From Peribacillus alkalitolerans (GTDB taxonomy: Bacteria > Bacillota > Bacilli > Bacillales > DSM-1321): a stretch of DNA of 46,372 bases. Below the pieces are notes generated by a model that had not been told where the DNA came from, searched no databases, and was given only the letters and a program-made list of their open reading frames with translations. The position numbers and the translations under genes are program-made. Of the stretch, positions 1 through 7,867 are shown in pieces. The number at the start of each line of letters is the position of its first letter. Position 1 is the stretch's first letter. The stretch covers positions 1 through 46,372 of the forward strand of contig NZ_JAAGVZ010000024.1 of the NCBI RefSeq assembly GCF_010882125.1, read 5' to 3'.

Positions 1-61
1 GTTAACATATTTATCACCTAAGCACATTTTGTAGTACCTTCATTATACAAAAAAAGACCGC

Positions 62-91
62 AGACAAATCCCCTTTTTGGGGGATTTGTCT
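62..91. terminator. Perfect 12-bp hairpin
   Basis: AGACAAATCCCC, a loop of five T, and its exact complement. It lies just upstream of the T-rich terminator at 100-137, so the two probably form a tandem termination region for a gene ending left of the window. From here to the first gene at 359 I see no coding sequence. Confidence 0.6.
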
Positions 92-99
92 ACAGTCTG

Positions 100-137
100 A
101 ATAACCCCATTATCTGGGGTTATTTTTTTTTTTTTTG
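100..137 (+). terminator. Rho-independent terminator
   Basis: AATAACCCC / GGGGTTATT stem with a 7-nt loop, running directly into a long T tract. A textbook intrinsic terminator for a + strand gene that ends outside the window. Confidence 0.85.
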
Positions 138-358
138 AGAGGTTCCTAAAAAAAGTTAGTATTGTTAGATGTGCTTTAAAGAAAGCTCCTATACCTTCTT
201 AATCATGTTAAATTTGTGGTGTTTTGATTATTAATAAATTTAGTGAAGAGCTGTCGTTATGGAAGCCTTTCTTTTTACAAACGTGGCAACTTGGAAGAAG
301 GGAATTATAATTGAATTATAGAATAATTAGAGAAAATTGTTTGTTTTAAGGAGAGCTT

Positions 359-919
359 ATGAAATTTATTCATATATTTGGACCACAAGCGGTTGGAAAA
401 ATGACTGTTGGGCAGGAGTTAGCGAAAATAACGGATTTGAAACTTTTTCATAATCATATGACGATTGACTTGGTTAATCATTTCTTCGATTACAGTACAA
501 ATGAAGGAAAAAGATTAGTAAAATTGTTTCGTCAGGAGATATTTGAAGAAGTATCAAAGAGTAATTTGTATGGAATGATATTCACTTATGTATGGATGTT
601 TGATCTGGAATCAGATTGGGATTATGTTAAGCGACTCTCCCAGCTTTTTGAGTCCAGAGGAGGCTCTGTTTACTATGTAGAACTTGAGGCTGACTTAGAA
701 GAGAGACTTGAGAGAAATAAAAGTCCAAATAGACTTGAACACAAACCTAAAAAAAGAGATATTGAATGGTCTGAAAATGACTTAAAACGCACAATGGAGA
801 AACATAGATTGAATTCCTTAGAAGGTGAAATCACATTTTCAAATTATATAAAAATCAACAATACAAGCTTGAATGCAGTTGATGTAGCTAAAATAATTAA
901 AGAAAGATTTCATTTATGA
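359..919 (+). CDS. P-loop (AAA/kinase-like) protein
   Basis: A 186-aa soluble protein with a P-loop near its N terminus: residues 8-16 read GPQAVGKMT, a Walker A variant with Met where Ser/Thr normally follows GK. After it come an HNHMTIDLV segment (about residues 31-39) and an Arg-rich lid-like region (LEERLERN...RLEHKPKKR, about residues 110-133). This layout is seen in small nucleotide-kinase-like ATPases of Bacillaceae whose substrate is not established. The start ATG follows AAGGAGAG. The gene stands alone between repeat-rich spacers. ATP binding is a family inference; no substrate can be named. Confidence 0.75.
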   Translation: MKFIHIFGPQAVGKMTVGQELAKITDLKLFHNHMTIDLVNHFFDYSTNEGKRLVKLFRQEIFEEVSKSNLYGMIFTYVWMFDLESDWDYVKRLSQLFESRGGSVYYVELEADLEERLERNKSPNRLEHKPKKRDIEWSENDLKRTMEKHRLNSLEGEITFSNYIKINNTSLNAVDVAKIIKERFHL

Positions 920-944
920 GTTACTTTGTTGTTTACAAACGTAG

Positions 945-1044
945 TTCAACTTAATGAGGGGTAATCCAGAAGGATTATCTCTCTTTATTATTGAATAAGG
1001 TTTATTTCTAGTTATATTGCTTAAGAGGCAGATTAGTTCAAATA
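945..1044 (+). repeat. Composite intergenic repeat (HT + B modules)
   Basis: The HT module at about 955-985 has a stem around AATCC-AGAA-GGATT extended by GAG/CTC and followed by T-rich DNA. The B module at about 1019-1040 reads TTAAGAGGCAGATTAG. It separates the gene ending at 919 from the next gene and is a diverged copy of the family seen throughout the window. Confidence 0.6.
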
Positions 1045-1163
1045 GAATGTAGAATAAAATTACCATCTTAGATCTCCCTTTAGTAAGTGTAGATTATATA
1101 GATGCTAAAAGAAATGAAATAGAAGAATAAAAGGAAATGGAGGTCCGCTAATCTATAGCGTGT

Positions 1164-1180
1164 CCTTTTAACTAAAAGGA
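1164..1180 (+). promoter_or_regulatory. Hairpin occluding a ribosome-binding site
   Basis: TCCTTTTA-AC-TAAAAGGA is a near-perfect palindrome whose 3' arm is the AAGGA that serves the ATG at 1185. If formed in the mRNA it would mask the ribosome-binding site. It is short and AU-rich, so it may be fortuitous. Confidence 0.3.
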
Positions 1181-1184
1181 TTGA

Positions 1185-1742
1185 ATGGGGGGAATTTACA
1201 TCTTAATCGGTACAAGATTTATCAATTTCAGTAAAAAACTTGGGATAGGGTTTATTGGTGCACTTATTACTGGAGTAATTTGTGGGTTTTTGCTAAGAAT
1301 CATTATGCGGATCATTGCTCTTGCATATCCTTCATTAGGAAGCGGTGTATCAATTCAAGGAGTGATTTCCCTGATAGGTACTGGAATTAGCTTTTGTTTA
1401 GCGAGCAGTATCTTATATACATATGTAGCACCATATCTTCCAAATCATTGGGTAATGAAAGGAAGTATATTTGGCATTATCAATCTAGTTTTTTTCGGCA
1501 TACCTATATTAAATAATCCTGATTTACAAGGTGATCAAGCTATTTTGACAATTATACTATTCTCTTGTGTTTTCATAACGGGTGGGTTATTACTGGCATA
1601 CACCTGTTGGAAGATTTCTACATTTTCCCAAAATCGAAACCACAATAAAATATGGCACGTCAGTTTTATTGTTTTTGTAATTCCAGCCTTAGTATCGCTA
1701 GTTCAAAACATAAGTGGGGTATTGATAGAGGTATTGGGATAG
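1185..1742 (+). CDS. Multi-pass membrane protein, unknown
   Basis: A 185-aa hydrophobic protein with about five membrane segments (roughly residues 20-46, 57-82, 92-110, 120-142 and 158-178). The loops are short and the basic residues sit mostly at HNKIW and the N terminus. I do not recognise the family. The ATG at 1185 lies only 4 nt after an AAGGA that sits inside a palindrome. The G-rich codons just after it could be the ribosome-binding site of a slightly later start, but none is obvious. It is monocistronic and preceded by a copy of the intergenic repeat. Confidence 0.55.
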   Translation: MGGIYILIGTRFINFSKKLGIGFIGALITGVICGFLLRIIMRIIALAYPSLGSGVSIQGVISLIGTGISFCLASSILYTYVAPYLPNHWVMKGSIFGIINLVFFGIPILNNPDLQGDQAILTIILFSCVFITGGLLLAYTCWKISTFSQNRNHNKIWHVSFIVFVIPALVSLVQNISGVLIEVLG

Positions 1743-1820
1743 TATGATGGTTTCATTGTCAAACGCTTTTCTTATTTAGTTTGAGTAAAGTTATGAGATA
1801 AAAAATAAGGAGGTTCTGTG

Positions 1821-2228
1821 GTGAAAAATAAAATAGATTATACGATAAAACCCCCTGAAAATTTTAAGGGATTATTGACATTGTATGATGAATTAGGATG
1901 GAACTCGCTTAAATTAACAATTAATGATTTAGAACAAATGTGCAATCAGAGTTGGTATGTAATATATGCTTTTGATGACCAAGAATTAGTAGGAATGGGA
2001 CGTGTTATTTCTGATGGAGTAATTACGGCAATTATATGTGGAGTATGTGTATTACCAAGCTACCAGTCTAGAGGAATTGGCAAAGAAATAATGAAACGAA
2101 TAATCGAGCATTGTGGCCAAAATAGAGTAATTCCTCAACTTATGTGTGTAGAACGGTTAGAGTCTTATTATGAAAATTTAGGTTTCAAGAAATTTTCCAT
2201 TGGAATGACAAAAAATATAAATCGTTAA
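1821..2228 (+). CDS. GNAT family N-acetyltransferase
   Basis: A 135-aa single-domain GNAT protein. The acetyl-CoA-binding motif A is clear: CVLPSYQSRGIGKEIMKR (about residues 73-90) contains the Q/RxxGxG/A signature, preceded by the beta-4 strand VITAIICGV. The C terminus YYENLGFKKF is the usual GNAT beta-6/7 ending. It transfers an acetyl group from acetyl-CoA to an unknown amine. Two adjacent GTG codons (1818, 1821) follow AAGGAGG; 1821 has the better 7-nt spacing. Confidence 0.85.
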   Translation: MKNKIDYTIKPPENFKGLLTLYDELGWNSLKLTINDLEQMCNQSWYVIYAFDDQELVGMGRVISDGVITAIICGVCVLPSYQSRGIGKEIMKRIIEHCGQNRVIPQLMCVERLESYYENLGFKKFSIGMTKNINR

Positions 2229-2289
2229 TTTGCTTTTGTTAACCTTAAAGCACTTATTTTCTAATAATTGAATCAAGATTGTAAAAGGT

Positions 2290-2350
2290 TGTACTTAAAC
2301 TATTGGGGACTAGAGTTCAATAACAAAACTTGTTATGCAGCTCTCATTTT
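2290..2350 (+). repeat. Degenerate intergenic repeat copy
   Basis: ACTTAAACTATTGGGGACTAGAG followed by a weak AGCTCTC/T-run ending. The same TTAAACT...GGGG opening recurs near 17338 and, more weakly, near 32745. It is a diverged member of the HT-side module. Confidence 0.35.
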
Positions 2351-2480
2351 TTTGTTCTAATCTTGAGGCTTTGAACGGATGAAATACACTAATTTTTAAG
2401 GGGAAATGATAAAAAACTTTTAAAACCTTAAATATTCAATATATTAATTAGTACTTATATTGTAAGGAGTGCTCCTAATC

Positions 2481-2918
2481 ATGGAAGTAGTTGAAAGAAA
2501 AAAGAGAATTAAAACAAGTCAAATTTTAGGGTTAATTATTATTGGTTTAGTTATAGCTGCAAACTTTAATATAATTCAAAGCTCGCTTAACAAATTTATT
2601 GTTCAACAGACGAAAAAGGAGTCAACAGTTACTAAAACTTTAACCCCACATGAAATTGACCAACTGGAAACTAAACAAGAGAAACTTTCTCAAAAATATG
2701 ACAAAGCAAAAACTGAATGGCTTCATAAAGAGATTGAGCTTGGTGCATTCCTTATGAGGCGTAACGGTTATTCATTTCTGTTGCACCATCCTGAATACGA
2801 TTCAGCAGCGATTAAATATACTGTAACTAAGTACAAAATTGATGGAAAAATAGTTGAGTTTATGAGTAAAAGTGAAATCATTCAAGTTCATTCAAAAGAA
2901 GGATGGAAAGATCTATAA
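2481..2918 (+). CDS. Single-pass membrane-anchored protein, unknown
   Basis: From the ATG at 2481 (AAGGAG 11 nt upstream) it encodes about 145 aa. A basic N terminus (VERKKRIKTSQ) leads into one membrane segment (ILGLIIIGLVIAANFNII), then a Lys/Glu-rich, probably coiled-coil stretch (ETKQEKLSQKYDKAKTEW) and a compact C-terminal region. The topology predicts an N-in anchor with the bulk outside the cytoplasm. I do not recognise a family. An in-frame GTG at 2469 overlaps the ribosome-binding site and is an unlikely start. Confidence 0.55.
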   Translation: MEVVERKKRIKTSQILGLIIIGLVIAANFNIIQSSLNKFIVQQTKKESTVTKTLTPHEIDQLETKQEKLSQKYDKAKTEWLHKEIELGAFLMRRNGYSFLLHHPEYDSAAIKYTVTKYKIDGKIVEFMSKSEIIQVHSKEGWKDL

Positions 2919-2996
2919 CTGCTATATAAAATAAACCCCTTTTCCAACTTACGCATTCTCATATATTCTTATTACATTGTAAAGGATTGATTATTT

Positions 2997-3389
2997 ATGA
3001 AAAAATTTAGAAACCCTGACACGATTCATACTCCTGTTGCTCCATATGTGCATCAAATTGAAATATCTGGTGCTAATAGATGGTTAACTTTATCTGGACA
3101 ATTAGGTATGGATATCGATGGCACAGTACCAGAACATCCCTTAGAACAAATGAAATTAGCATTAGAAAATATTAAGAGAAACCTTGAAGCTGCTGAAATG
3201 GAAGTTAATGATTTAACTAAGTTAGTGTTTTATTTAGTTGGTGACTTTGAAGCTAATGAAAGAAAAAAAATAATAAGTGATTTTCTTGGTGAACACCTTC
3301 CGTGTACAACAATGGTTTATGTAGTTGCTCTAGCTGCACCTGCTTTTAAAGTTGAAATTGATGCTTGGGCCTGTAAAGAGGTTGAATAA
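2997..3389 (+). CDS. RidA family protein (enamine/imine deaminase)
   Basis: A 130-aa protein with the RidA/YjgF/YER057c layout: LTLSGQLGMD near residues 31-40, the helix LEQMKLALENIKRNLEAAE, and the C-terminal AFKVEIDAWA strand where the family usually has RVEIEAVA. Classical RidA has a conserved Arg in the C-terminal PxxRV motif. Here that position reads APAFKV, so the Arg is missing and canonical RidA activity is uncertain; it may belong to another RidA subgroup. Monocistronic. Confidence 0.8.
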   Translation: MKKFRNPDTIHTPVAPYVHQIEISGANRWLTLSGQLGMDIDGTVPEHPLEQMKLALENIKRNLEAAEMEVNDLTKLVFYLVGDFEANERKKIISDFLGEHLPCTTMVYVVALAAPAFKVEIDAWACKEVE

Positions 3390-3409
3390 ATATTCTATAT
3401 CCCTTGTTT

Positions 3410-3490
3410 GTACTAACCAGGGCGAGAGTTGAAGATCCAGCTACCATTTAGGGTGCTTTTTTATATACCTAAAGGGGCGGGTTAGTGGAG
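3410..3490 (+). repeat. Composite intergenic repeat (HT + B modules)
   Basis: Opens with ACTAACCAGGGCGAGAG, then GAAGATCCAGC and a hairpin ending in T residues (AGCTACC...GGGTGCTTTTTT). The B module CCTAAAGGGGCGGGTTAGTGG is at 3468-3488. One of the clearest copies with both parts in order. Confidence 0.7.
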
Positions 3491-3593
3491 GAAGGAAATG
3501 TCCTACTACTTACAGAATATTTCATATAGGTATTATTGATATCCTATTTATCTTAATACCAAATATTATAAGCTGAAATGACAATTTGATCAA

Positions 3594-3680
3594 TGAGGGC
3601 GGTGATCCAAAAGGATTATCGCTCTATTTTATTGAAATAAGATAAAATGAATTGGGAAGTAATGGGGCAGGTTAGCACAA
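3594..3680 (+). repeat. Composite intergenic repeat (HT + B modules)
   Basis: HT module GGCGGTGATCC-AAAA-GGATTATCGC at 3599-3623, followed by T-rich DNA. B module AATGGGGCAGGTTAGCAC at 3661-3678. It lies 80 nt before the Nudix gene and is a second tandem copy after the one at 3410. Confidence 0.75.
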
Positions 3681-3755
3681 AAAAGATTAAAACAAACAGG
3701 AGATTGGTAGGGTTTGAAGAAGTAAAAAAATGAATCTTTAGGAGGGAACTTATAA

Positions 3756-4193
3756 ATGTTTATTGTAAATGTTGAAGGTGCAATTAAGAAAAATGATAAA
3801 TGGCTTATAATTGAAAGAAGCGTAAAAGAAGACCACGCTGGTGGTATGCTTTCTCTTGTTGGAGGCAAGGTAGATATTGAAGGGAACTCCTCAGATATAT
3901 TAGAAAGAACTGTAAAGCGTGAAATTTTAGAAGAAGTCGGTGTGATAGTAAAAGACAGGATAGATTATGTACACAGTACATCTTTTGTAACAGAAACGGG
4001 TGAAAATGTAGTAGATATTGTTTTTCTTTGCGAACATTATTCTGGTCAGGCATTTCCTAAAAGTCCTTATGAAGTAGAAAAGGTCCTATGGTTTACTACA
4101 GAAGAAGTATTAAGCCACCCAAAAGCACCTATTTATTTAAAAGAAAGTATAAAACGAGCTGAATCGTTGAATCCAATTCATCCCTCATTTTAA
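3756..4193 (+). CDS. Nudix hydrolase
   Basis: A 145-aa protein with a slightly irregular Nudix box: GGKVDIEGNSSDILERTV is followed by REILEEVGV (about residues 31-57). The REUxEExGU core, which supplies the Mg-binding glutamates, is intact. Asp takes the place of the usual Glu seven residues before RE. Family members hydrolyse nucleoside diphosphates linked to another group X; the substrate is unknown. The start ATG follows AGGAGGG. Confidence 0.85.
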   Translation: MFIVNVEGAIKKNDKWLIIERSVKEDHAGGMLSLVGGKVDIEGNSSDILERTVKREILEEVGVIVKDRIDYVHSTSFVTETGENVVDIVFLCEHYSGQAFPKSPYEVEKVLWFTTEEVLSHPKAPIYLKESIKRAESLNPIHPSF

Positions 4194-4230
4194 CTTTATA
4201 ATCCATATACTTAATATTGGAGTGGTTTTG

Positions 4231-4776
4231 TTGAAGAAAATATATATTATAAGGCATTGTGAGGCTGAAGGACAACCATCCGAATCACAACTCACAGATA
4301 AAGGTTTTAAACAAGCAATAGAGGTATCTGATTTTTTTTCAGAAATTAAAATCGACCGTATTATTTCAAGCCCTTATAAGCGTGCTATACAATCTATACA
4401 GCCACTTTCAAAGCGGTTAAATGTCGAGATAGAGATTAATAGACAATTAACTGAACGTGTACTAAGTACTAAAAATCTTTCGGACTGGTTGGAAAAACTA
4501 CAATTAACATTTGAGGATATTGACCTGAAATTTGAAGGTGGAGAGTCCAGTAAAGAAGCCACGCAACGAATAGTAGAAGTTGTAGAGGAAGTTTTTAACT
4601 GTGAATATGAAAATACTATCATGGTTACCCACGGAAATCTAATGTCATTACTTTTAAAGTATTATAATGAAAATTTCGGATTTGATGATTGACAAAAACT
4701 TAGTAACCCTGACATATTCATTTTAAGAAATGCGAGTAATAAAGTAATTTATGAACGATTATGGCAACAAAAATAG
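4231..4776 (+). pseudogene. Histidine phosphatase with internal TGA
   Basis: A histidine (phosphoglycerate-mutase-like) phosphatase. The RHCEAEG phosphohistidine motif lies at the N terminus, and the second catalytic His is in MVTHGNLMS. The reading frame meets TGA at 4690-4692 after NENFGFDD. The same frame then continues open to TAG at 4774 with a credible tail (QKLSNPDIFILRN...). Relatives usually read GFDxWxxLSNPD here, so a TGG-to-TGA change is the simplest explanation. The TTG at 4231 is the best start, with GGAG upstream. The truncated product keeps both catalytic His residues and might retain some function. Confidence 0.75.
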
Positions 4777-4823
4777 GTTATAGGTATAGATAGATTGTGA
4801 AGAAACGTACTATCGGGATAATT

Positions 4824-4920
4824 AAGGATTAGAGCTGTCATTCAGCATTTCTTATTGAAAAAACGATCTATTTATTCAGCTAAAGCTGGCGGTGGTCCTA
4901 AAGGATTATCGCTCTTTTTA
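4824..4920 (+). repeat. Intergenic repeat (HT module)
   Basis: A first hairpin around AGAGCTGTCATTCAGC, then the HT module GGCGGTGGTCC-TAAA-GGATTATCGC followed by TTTTT at 4889-4919. No strong B module follows. The rest of 4777-5254 holds only the promoter of the ABC operon. Confidence 0.6.
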
Positions 4921-5128
4921 TGTGAATTAAGATATGGTGAATGAAGGTCGTTGGCATACCCATCTTCAACCAGCATTATCAATTGAGTCTAATACTCAGT
5001 TTGAAACAGAGATAAATCAAAAGTTCCCTCATGATAAATTTTTAATTTTAACAACAACTATATTTTTATTTTGAGGGTAATTTGCATACCGCAAACGCTT
5101 TATCTTGGTAATGTATTAAAATAAATTA

Positions 5129-5157
5129 TTGACACATATTTTGATCTTGTGTTAACT
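5129..5157 (+). promoter_or_regulatory. Putative sigma-A promoter of the ABC operon
   Basis: TTGACA (5129-5134), a 17-nt spacer and TTAACT as a weak -10, about 100 nt before the lipoprotein start. The perfect -35 makes this the best candidate in the spacer. The long leader holds no obvious riboswitch. Confidence 0.45.
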
Positions 5158-5254
5158 TTATGTCATCGCAATTTATTTCTCTAATACATTAGCGAAATAA
5201 AGTATTTGGAAGTTTAGTATTTTAATATAAATTTTGTAAAGGTGGTATACACAA

Positions 5255-6031
5255 ATGGCACGTTTTGCAGCTATGATCTTATCCATTTCAACTGTATTAT
5301 TCCTACTTATTGGTTGTTCCAAATCTGAAGAAAAAATTAATAAAGACACACTAGTCATTGGAATTGATGATAAATTTGCCCCTATGGGATTCCGAGATGA
5401 GAAAAATGAAATCGTAGGATTTGACATTGACTATGCAAAAGCGGCTTCAGAAAAAATGGGGATGAAGGTTAAATTCCAACCTATAGACTGGAAAACCAAA
5501 GAATCTGAGTTAAGCAGTGGAAGAATTGATTTAATTTGGAACGGATACACAATCACTGATGAACGCAAAAATAAGGTTCTGTTTACAAAACCCTACTTAA
5601 AGAATGCACAAGCGGTAGTCACATTGGGGAATTCGAACATTACGAATCTTAATGATTTAGGAGGAAAAGTGATTGGTCTTCAATCTCTTTCTTCGGCTGC
5701 TGATGCTTTGAATAGTAGTCCGGTTAATTCACAAGTCAAGACCGTGACGGAATATGCCGACAATGTTCTAGCCTTAAGTGATCTGAAGTTAGGTCGGGTG
5801 GATGCTGTGGTAATTGATGAAATTGTCATAAAGTATTACATGTCAAAAGAGAAAGAGACTTTTAAGTTACTCGATGAATCTCTAGCTCCTGAGGAATACG
5901 GGGTAGGTGTGAAAAAAGGAAACGAAGAACTATTAAAGAAACTTCAAAAGGCACTTGATGAGATGAATGAGGACGGTACAGCTGCAGAAATCTCTCGTAA
6001 GTGGTTTGGAGAAGATAAGGTATTAAAGTAA
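5255..6031 (+). CDS. Amino acid ABC transporter, binding lipoprotein
   Basis: A 258-aa type-3 solute-binding protein. The N terminus is a lipoprotein signal with lipobox LLIGC (Cys at about residue 21). The mature domain opens with LVIGIDDKFAPMGFRDEK and GFDIDYAKA, the standard start of the polar amino acid binding fold. The ligand-binding Asp-Glu/Arg region (ITDERK) is near residue 105. It delivers a polar amino acid (glutamine, cystine or similar; not decidable here) to the permease encoded next. The ATG at 5255 follows AAAGGTGG. Confidence 0.9.
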   Translation: MARFAAMILSISTVLFLLIGCSKSEEKINKDTLVIGIDDKFAPMGFRDEKNEIVGFDIDYAKAASEKMGMKVKFQPIDWKTKESELSSGRIDLIWNGYTITDERKNKVLFTKPYLKNAQAVVTLGNSNITNLNDLGGKVIGLQSLSSAADALNSSPVNSQVKTVTEYADNVLALSDLKLGRVDAVVIDEIVIKYYMSKEKETFKLLDESLAPEEYGVGVKKGNEELLKKLQKALDEMNEDGTAAEISRKWFGEDKVLK

Positions 6032-6050
6032 TTAGCGGCAAAAATAATGG

Positions 6051-6085
6051 ACAAGCAGGATTTCCAGTGGAAAGCCTGTTTTGTT
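6051..6085 (+). terminator. Intra-operon attenuating hairpin
   Basis: ACAAGCAGGATTTCC-AGT-GGAAAGCCTGTTTTGT, an imperfect 14-bp hairpin followed by T residues, between the binding-protein and permease genes. Such hairpins usually let the binding protein accumulate above the membrane components by partial termination or mRNA protection. Confidence 0.6.
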
Positions 6086-6101
6086 TTTGGAGGAATGTTA
6101 C

Positions 6102-6764
6102 ATGTCTTTGGATTATGTGATTTCAATACTTGTTCCTATGTTAGAAGGGGCTAAGATGACAGTACTATTATTTTTAATTGCCATACTGTTGTCGATTCCG
6201 CTTGGGTTCTTATTAACATTAGCAGTAAAAAGTAGGATTAAGACTATATCATTTATTGCACAGATTTATATTTATTTGATGCGGGGTACACCACTACTTC
6301 TTCAGTTGCTTTTTATAGTTTTTGGACTGCCACTTATTCCTGTAATAGGTGAATATTTGGTACTAGATCGATTTTTAGCTGCCTGTTTGGGATTCATTTT
6401 GAACTACGCTGCATATTTTGCTGAAATTTTTCGTGGAGGGTTATTGGCGATAGATAAAGGACAATATGAAGCTTCACAAGTCCTAGGTTTGAGTAAATGG
6501 CAAACCACAAATAAGGTTATCTTACCACAAATGTTTCGAATAGCACTTCCTGCAGTTTCAAATGAATCGGTGACACTAGTAAAGGATACTGCGTTACTCT
6601 ATGCAGTTGCTGTACCCGAATTATTACACTTCGCACAAACAGCTGTGAACCGTGATTTTACTATTGTTCCATTCTTTTTAGCGGGGATTATCTACTTAAT
6701 GTTAACACTCTTATTAACTATTCTTTTTAAGTGGCTCGAACAAAGGTTCAAATTTGAAAAATAA
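6102..6764 (+). CDS. Amino acid ABC transporter permease
   Basis: About 220 aa with several membrane helices, typical of the HisM/GlnP permease family. It has the entry motif LMRGTPLLLQLLF (near residue 60) and the ATPase-contacting EAA loop, EASQVLGLSKWQTTNKVILP. The chosen start is the ATG at 6102, 8 nt after GGAGG. A TTG at 6081 in the same frame lacks a ribosome-binding site. It forms the transmembrane channel with the neighbouring gene products. Confidence 0.92.
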   Translation: MSLDYVISILVPMLEGAKMTVLLFLIAILLSIPLGFLLTLAVKSRIKTISFIAQIYIYLMRGTPLLLQLLFIVFGLPLIPVIGEYLVLDRFLAACLGFILNYAAYFAEIFRGGLLAIDKGQYEASQVLGLSKWQTTNKVILPQMFRIALPAVSNESVTLVKDTALLYAVAVPELLHFAQTAVNRDFTIVPFFLAGIIYLMLTLLLTILFKWLEQRFKFEK

Positions 6765-6776
6765 GGAGTGGTGAAT

Positions 6777-7523
6777 GTGTCAATTATTGAAGTATCTAAT
6801 CTCAAAAAATCATTTGGTAAATTGGATGTATTAAAAAAGATTACTTTTGATGTTAATAAAAATGAAGTGGTTGCAGTAATCGGCCCATCCGGTTCGGGGA
6901 AAAGTACGATGTTGCGTAGTCTTATTCATTTAGAAGAAATAGATGACGGAAATATCAATATTACTGGTAAACATCTGGTGAGGGACGGAAGCTACTCTAA
7001 TATACAGGAAATCAAGCAAATTACGTCTAAGATGGGCATGGTATTTCAGAATTTCAATCTCTTTCCTCATCTGAATGTAAAAGAAAATCTTGAACTTGCT
7101 CCAAAAATGTTGAAGAAAGAATCAATTGAAGAAATCGTTAAACGAAGTACAAGCCTATTAGAGAAAATAGGTCTCTCTGATTGGTCGGATGCTTATCCTG
7201 ATATGCTTTCTGGTGGCCAAAAGCAAAGAGTTGCAATTGCAAGAGCACTAATGATGAACCCAGAAATTTTGTTGTTTGATGAACCTACATCTGCCTTGGA
7301 TCCAGAATTGACTGACGAAGTACTAAATGTAATGAAGCAATTGGCAAAAGAACATATGACTATGATAGTGGTGACACATGAGATGGAGTTCGCTAAGGAA
7401 GTTGCTGACCGAGTCATATTCATGGATAACGGGAAAATCATAGAATCAGGTACGCCTGATGAATTGTTTAATAGTCCACGGAACGAAAGAACGAAAATGT
7501 TTTTGAAACGTAAAATAATATAA
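6777..7523 (+). CDS. Amino acid ABC transporter ATPase
   Basis: About 248 aa with all ABC motifs in order: Walker [11 protein letters not shown]-loop [11 protein letters not shown], signature [15 protein letters not shown], Walker [14 protein letters not shown], and the switch His in VVTHEM. It powers uptake by the permease encoded just upstream. The AAGGAG overlaps the permease stop codon and fits the GTG at 6777 (8-nt spacing) better than the GTGs at 6768 and 6771. Last gene of the operon. Confidence 0.95.
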   Translation: MSIIEVSNLKKSFGKLDVLKKITFDVNKNEVVAVIGPSGSGKSTMLRSLIHLEEIDDGNINITGKHLVRDGSYSNIQEIKQITSKMGMVFQNFNLFPHLNVKENLELAPKMLKKESIEEIVKRSTSLLEKIGLSDWSDAYPDMLSGGQKQRVAIARALMMNPEILLFDEPTSALDPELTDEVLNVMKQLAKEHMTMIVVTHEMEFAKEVADRVIFMDNGKIIESGTPDELFNSPRNERTKMFLKRKII

Positions 7524-7540
7524 CCGAATAAGTCACAAGT

Positions 7541-7570
7541 AAAAGGCTGTCTTTTTAGGCAGCCTTTTGT
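7541..7570 (+). terminator. Terminator after the ABC operon
   Basis: AAAAGGCTG / CAGCCTTTT stem around TCTTTTTAGG, ending in T residues. It closes the three-gene transporter operon. The remaining spacer to 7867 shows nothing coding, only the promoter noted at 7782. Confidence 0.8.
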
Positions 7571-7781
7571 ATTTGTTGAATACTTTTTCTACTAGTCAAA
7601 TTAAACAGCTTCGCCTTCTAAGAGTAAAGGACAAATAACATTAAAAATGGTTCTTGTGGTGCGAATCATTAACCACAAGGGCCTATATTTTTTGTCTACT
7701 ATCCATTTTCAAATCCATCCAATATGAAAGTAGGAAAAGAAAAATGTATTCAAATTAATAAATATATTATTCGTTTGGTGA

Positions 7782-7810
7782 TTGACAAGAATGATGTCCG
7801 TATCATAAAT
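7782..7810 (+). promoter_or_regulatory. Putative promoter of the oxidase operon
   Basis: TTGACA at 7782-7787, a 17-nt spacer, then ATAAAT, about 58 nt before the multicopper oxidase start. The -35 is perfect and the -10 moderate. No convincing metal-regulator operator could be identified by eye. Confidence 0.45.
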
Positions 7811-7867
7811 TTATAGACAAAGATAATAAAGTTGCATTAGGCAAACTTTTTAAGAGGAGGTAAAAGT

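Noticed and set aside
5030-5254. Riboswitch or T-box upstream of the amino acid ABC operon
   Set aside because: No T-box sequence, no specifier stem and no terminator before the first gene; only a promoter could be supported.
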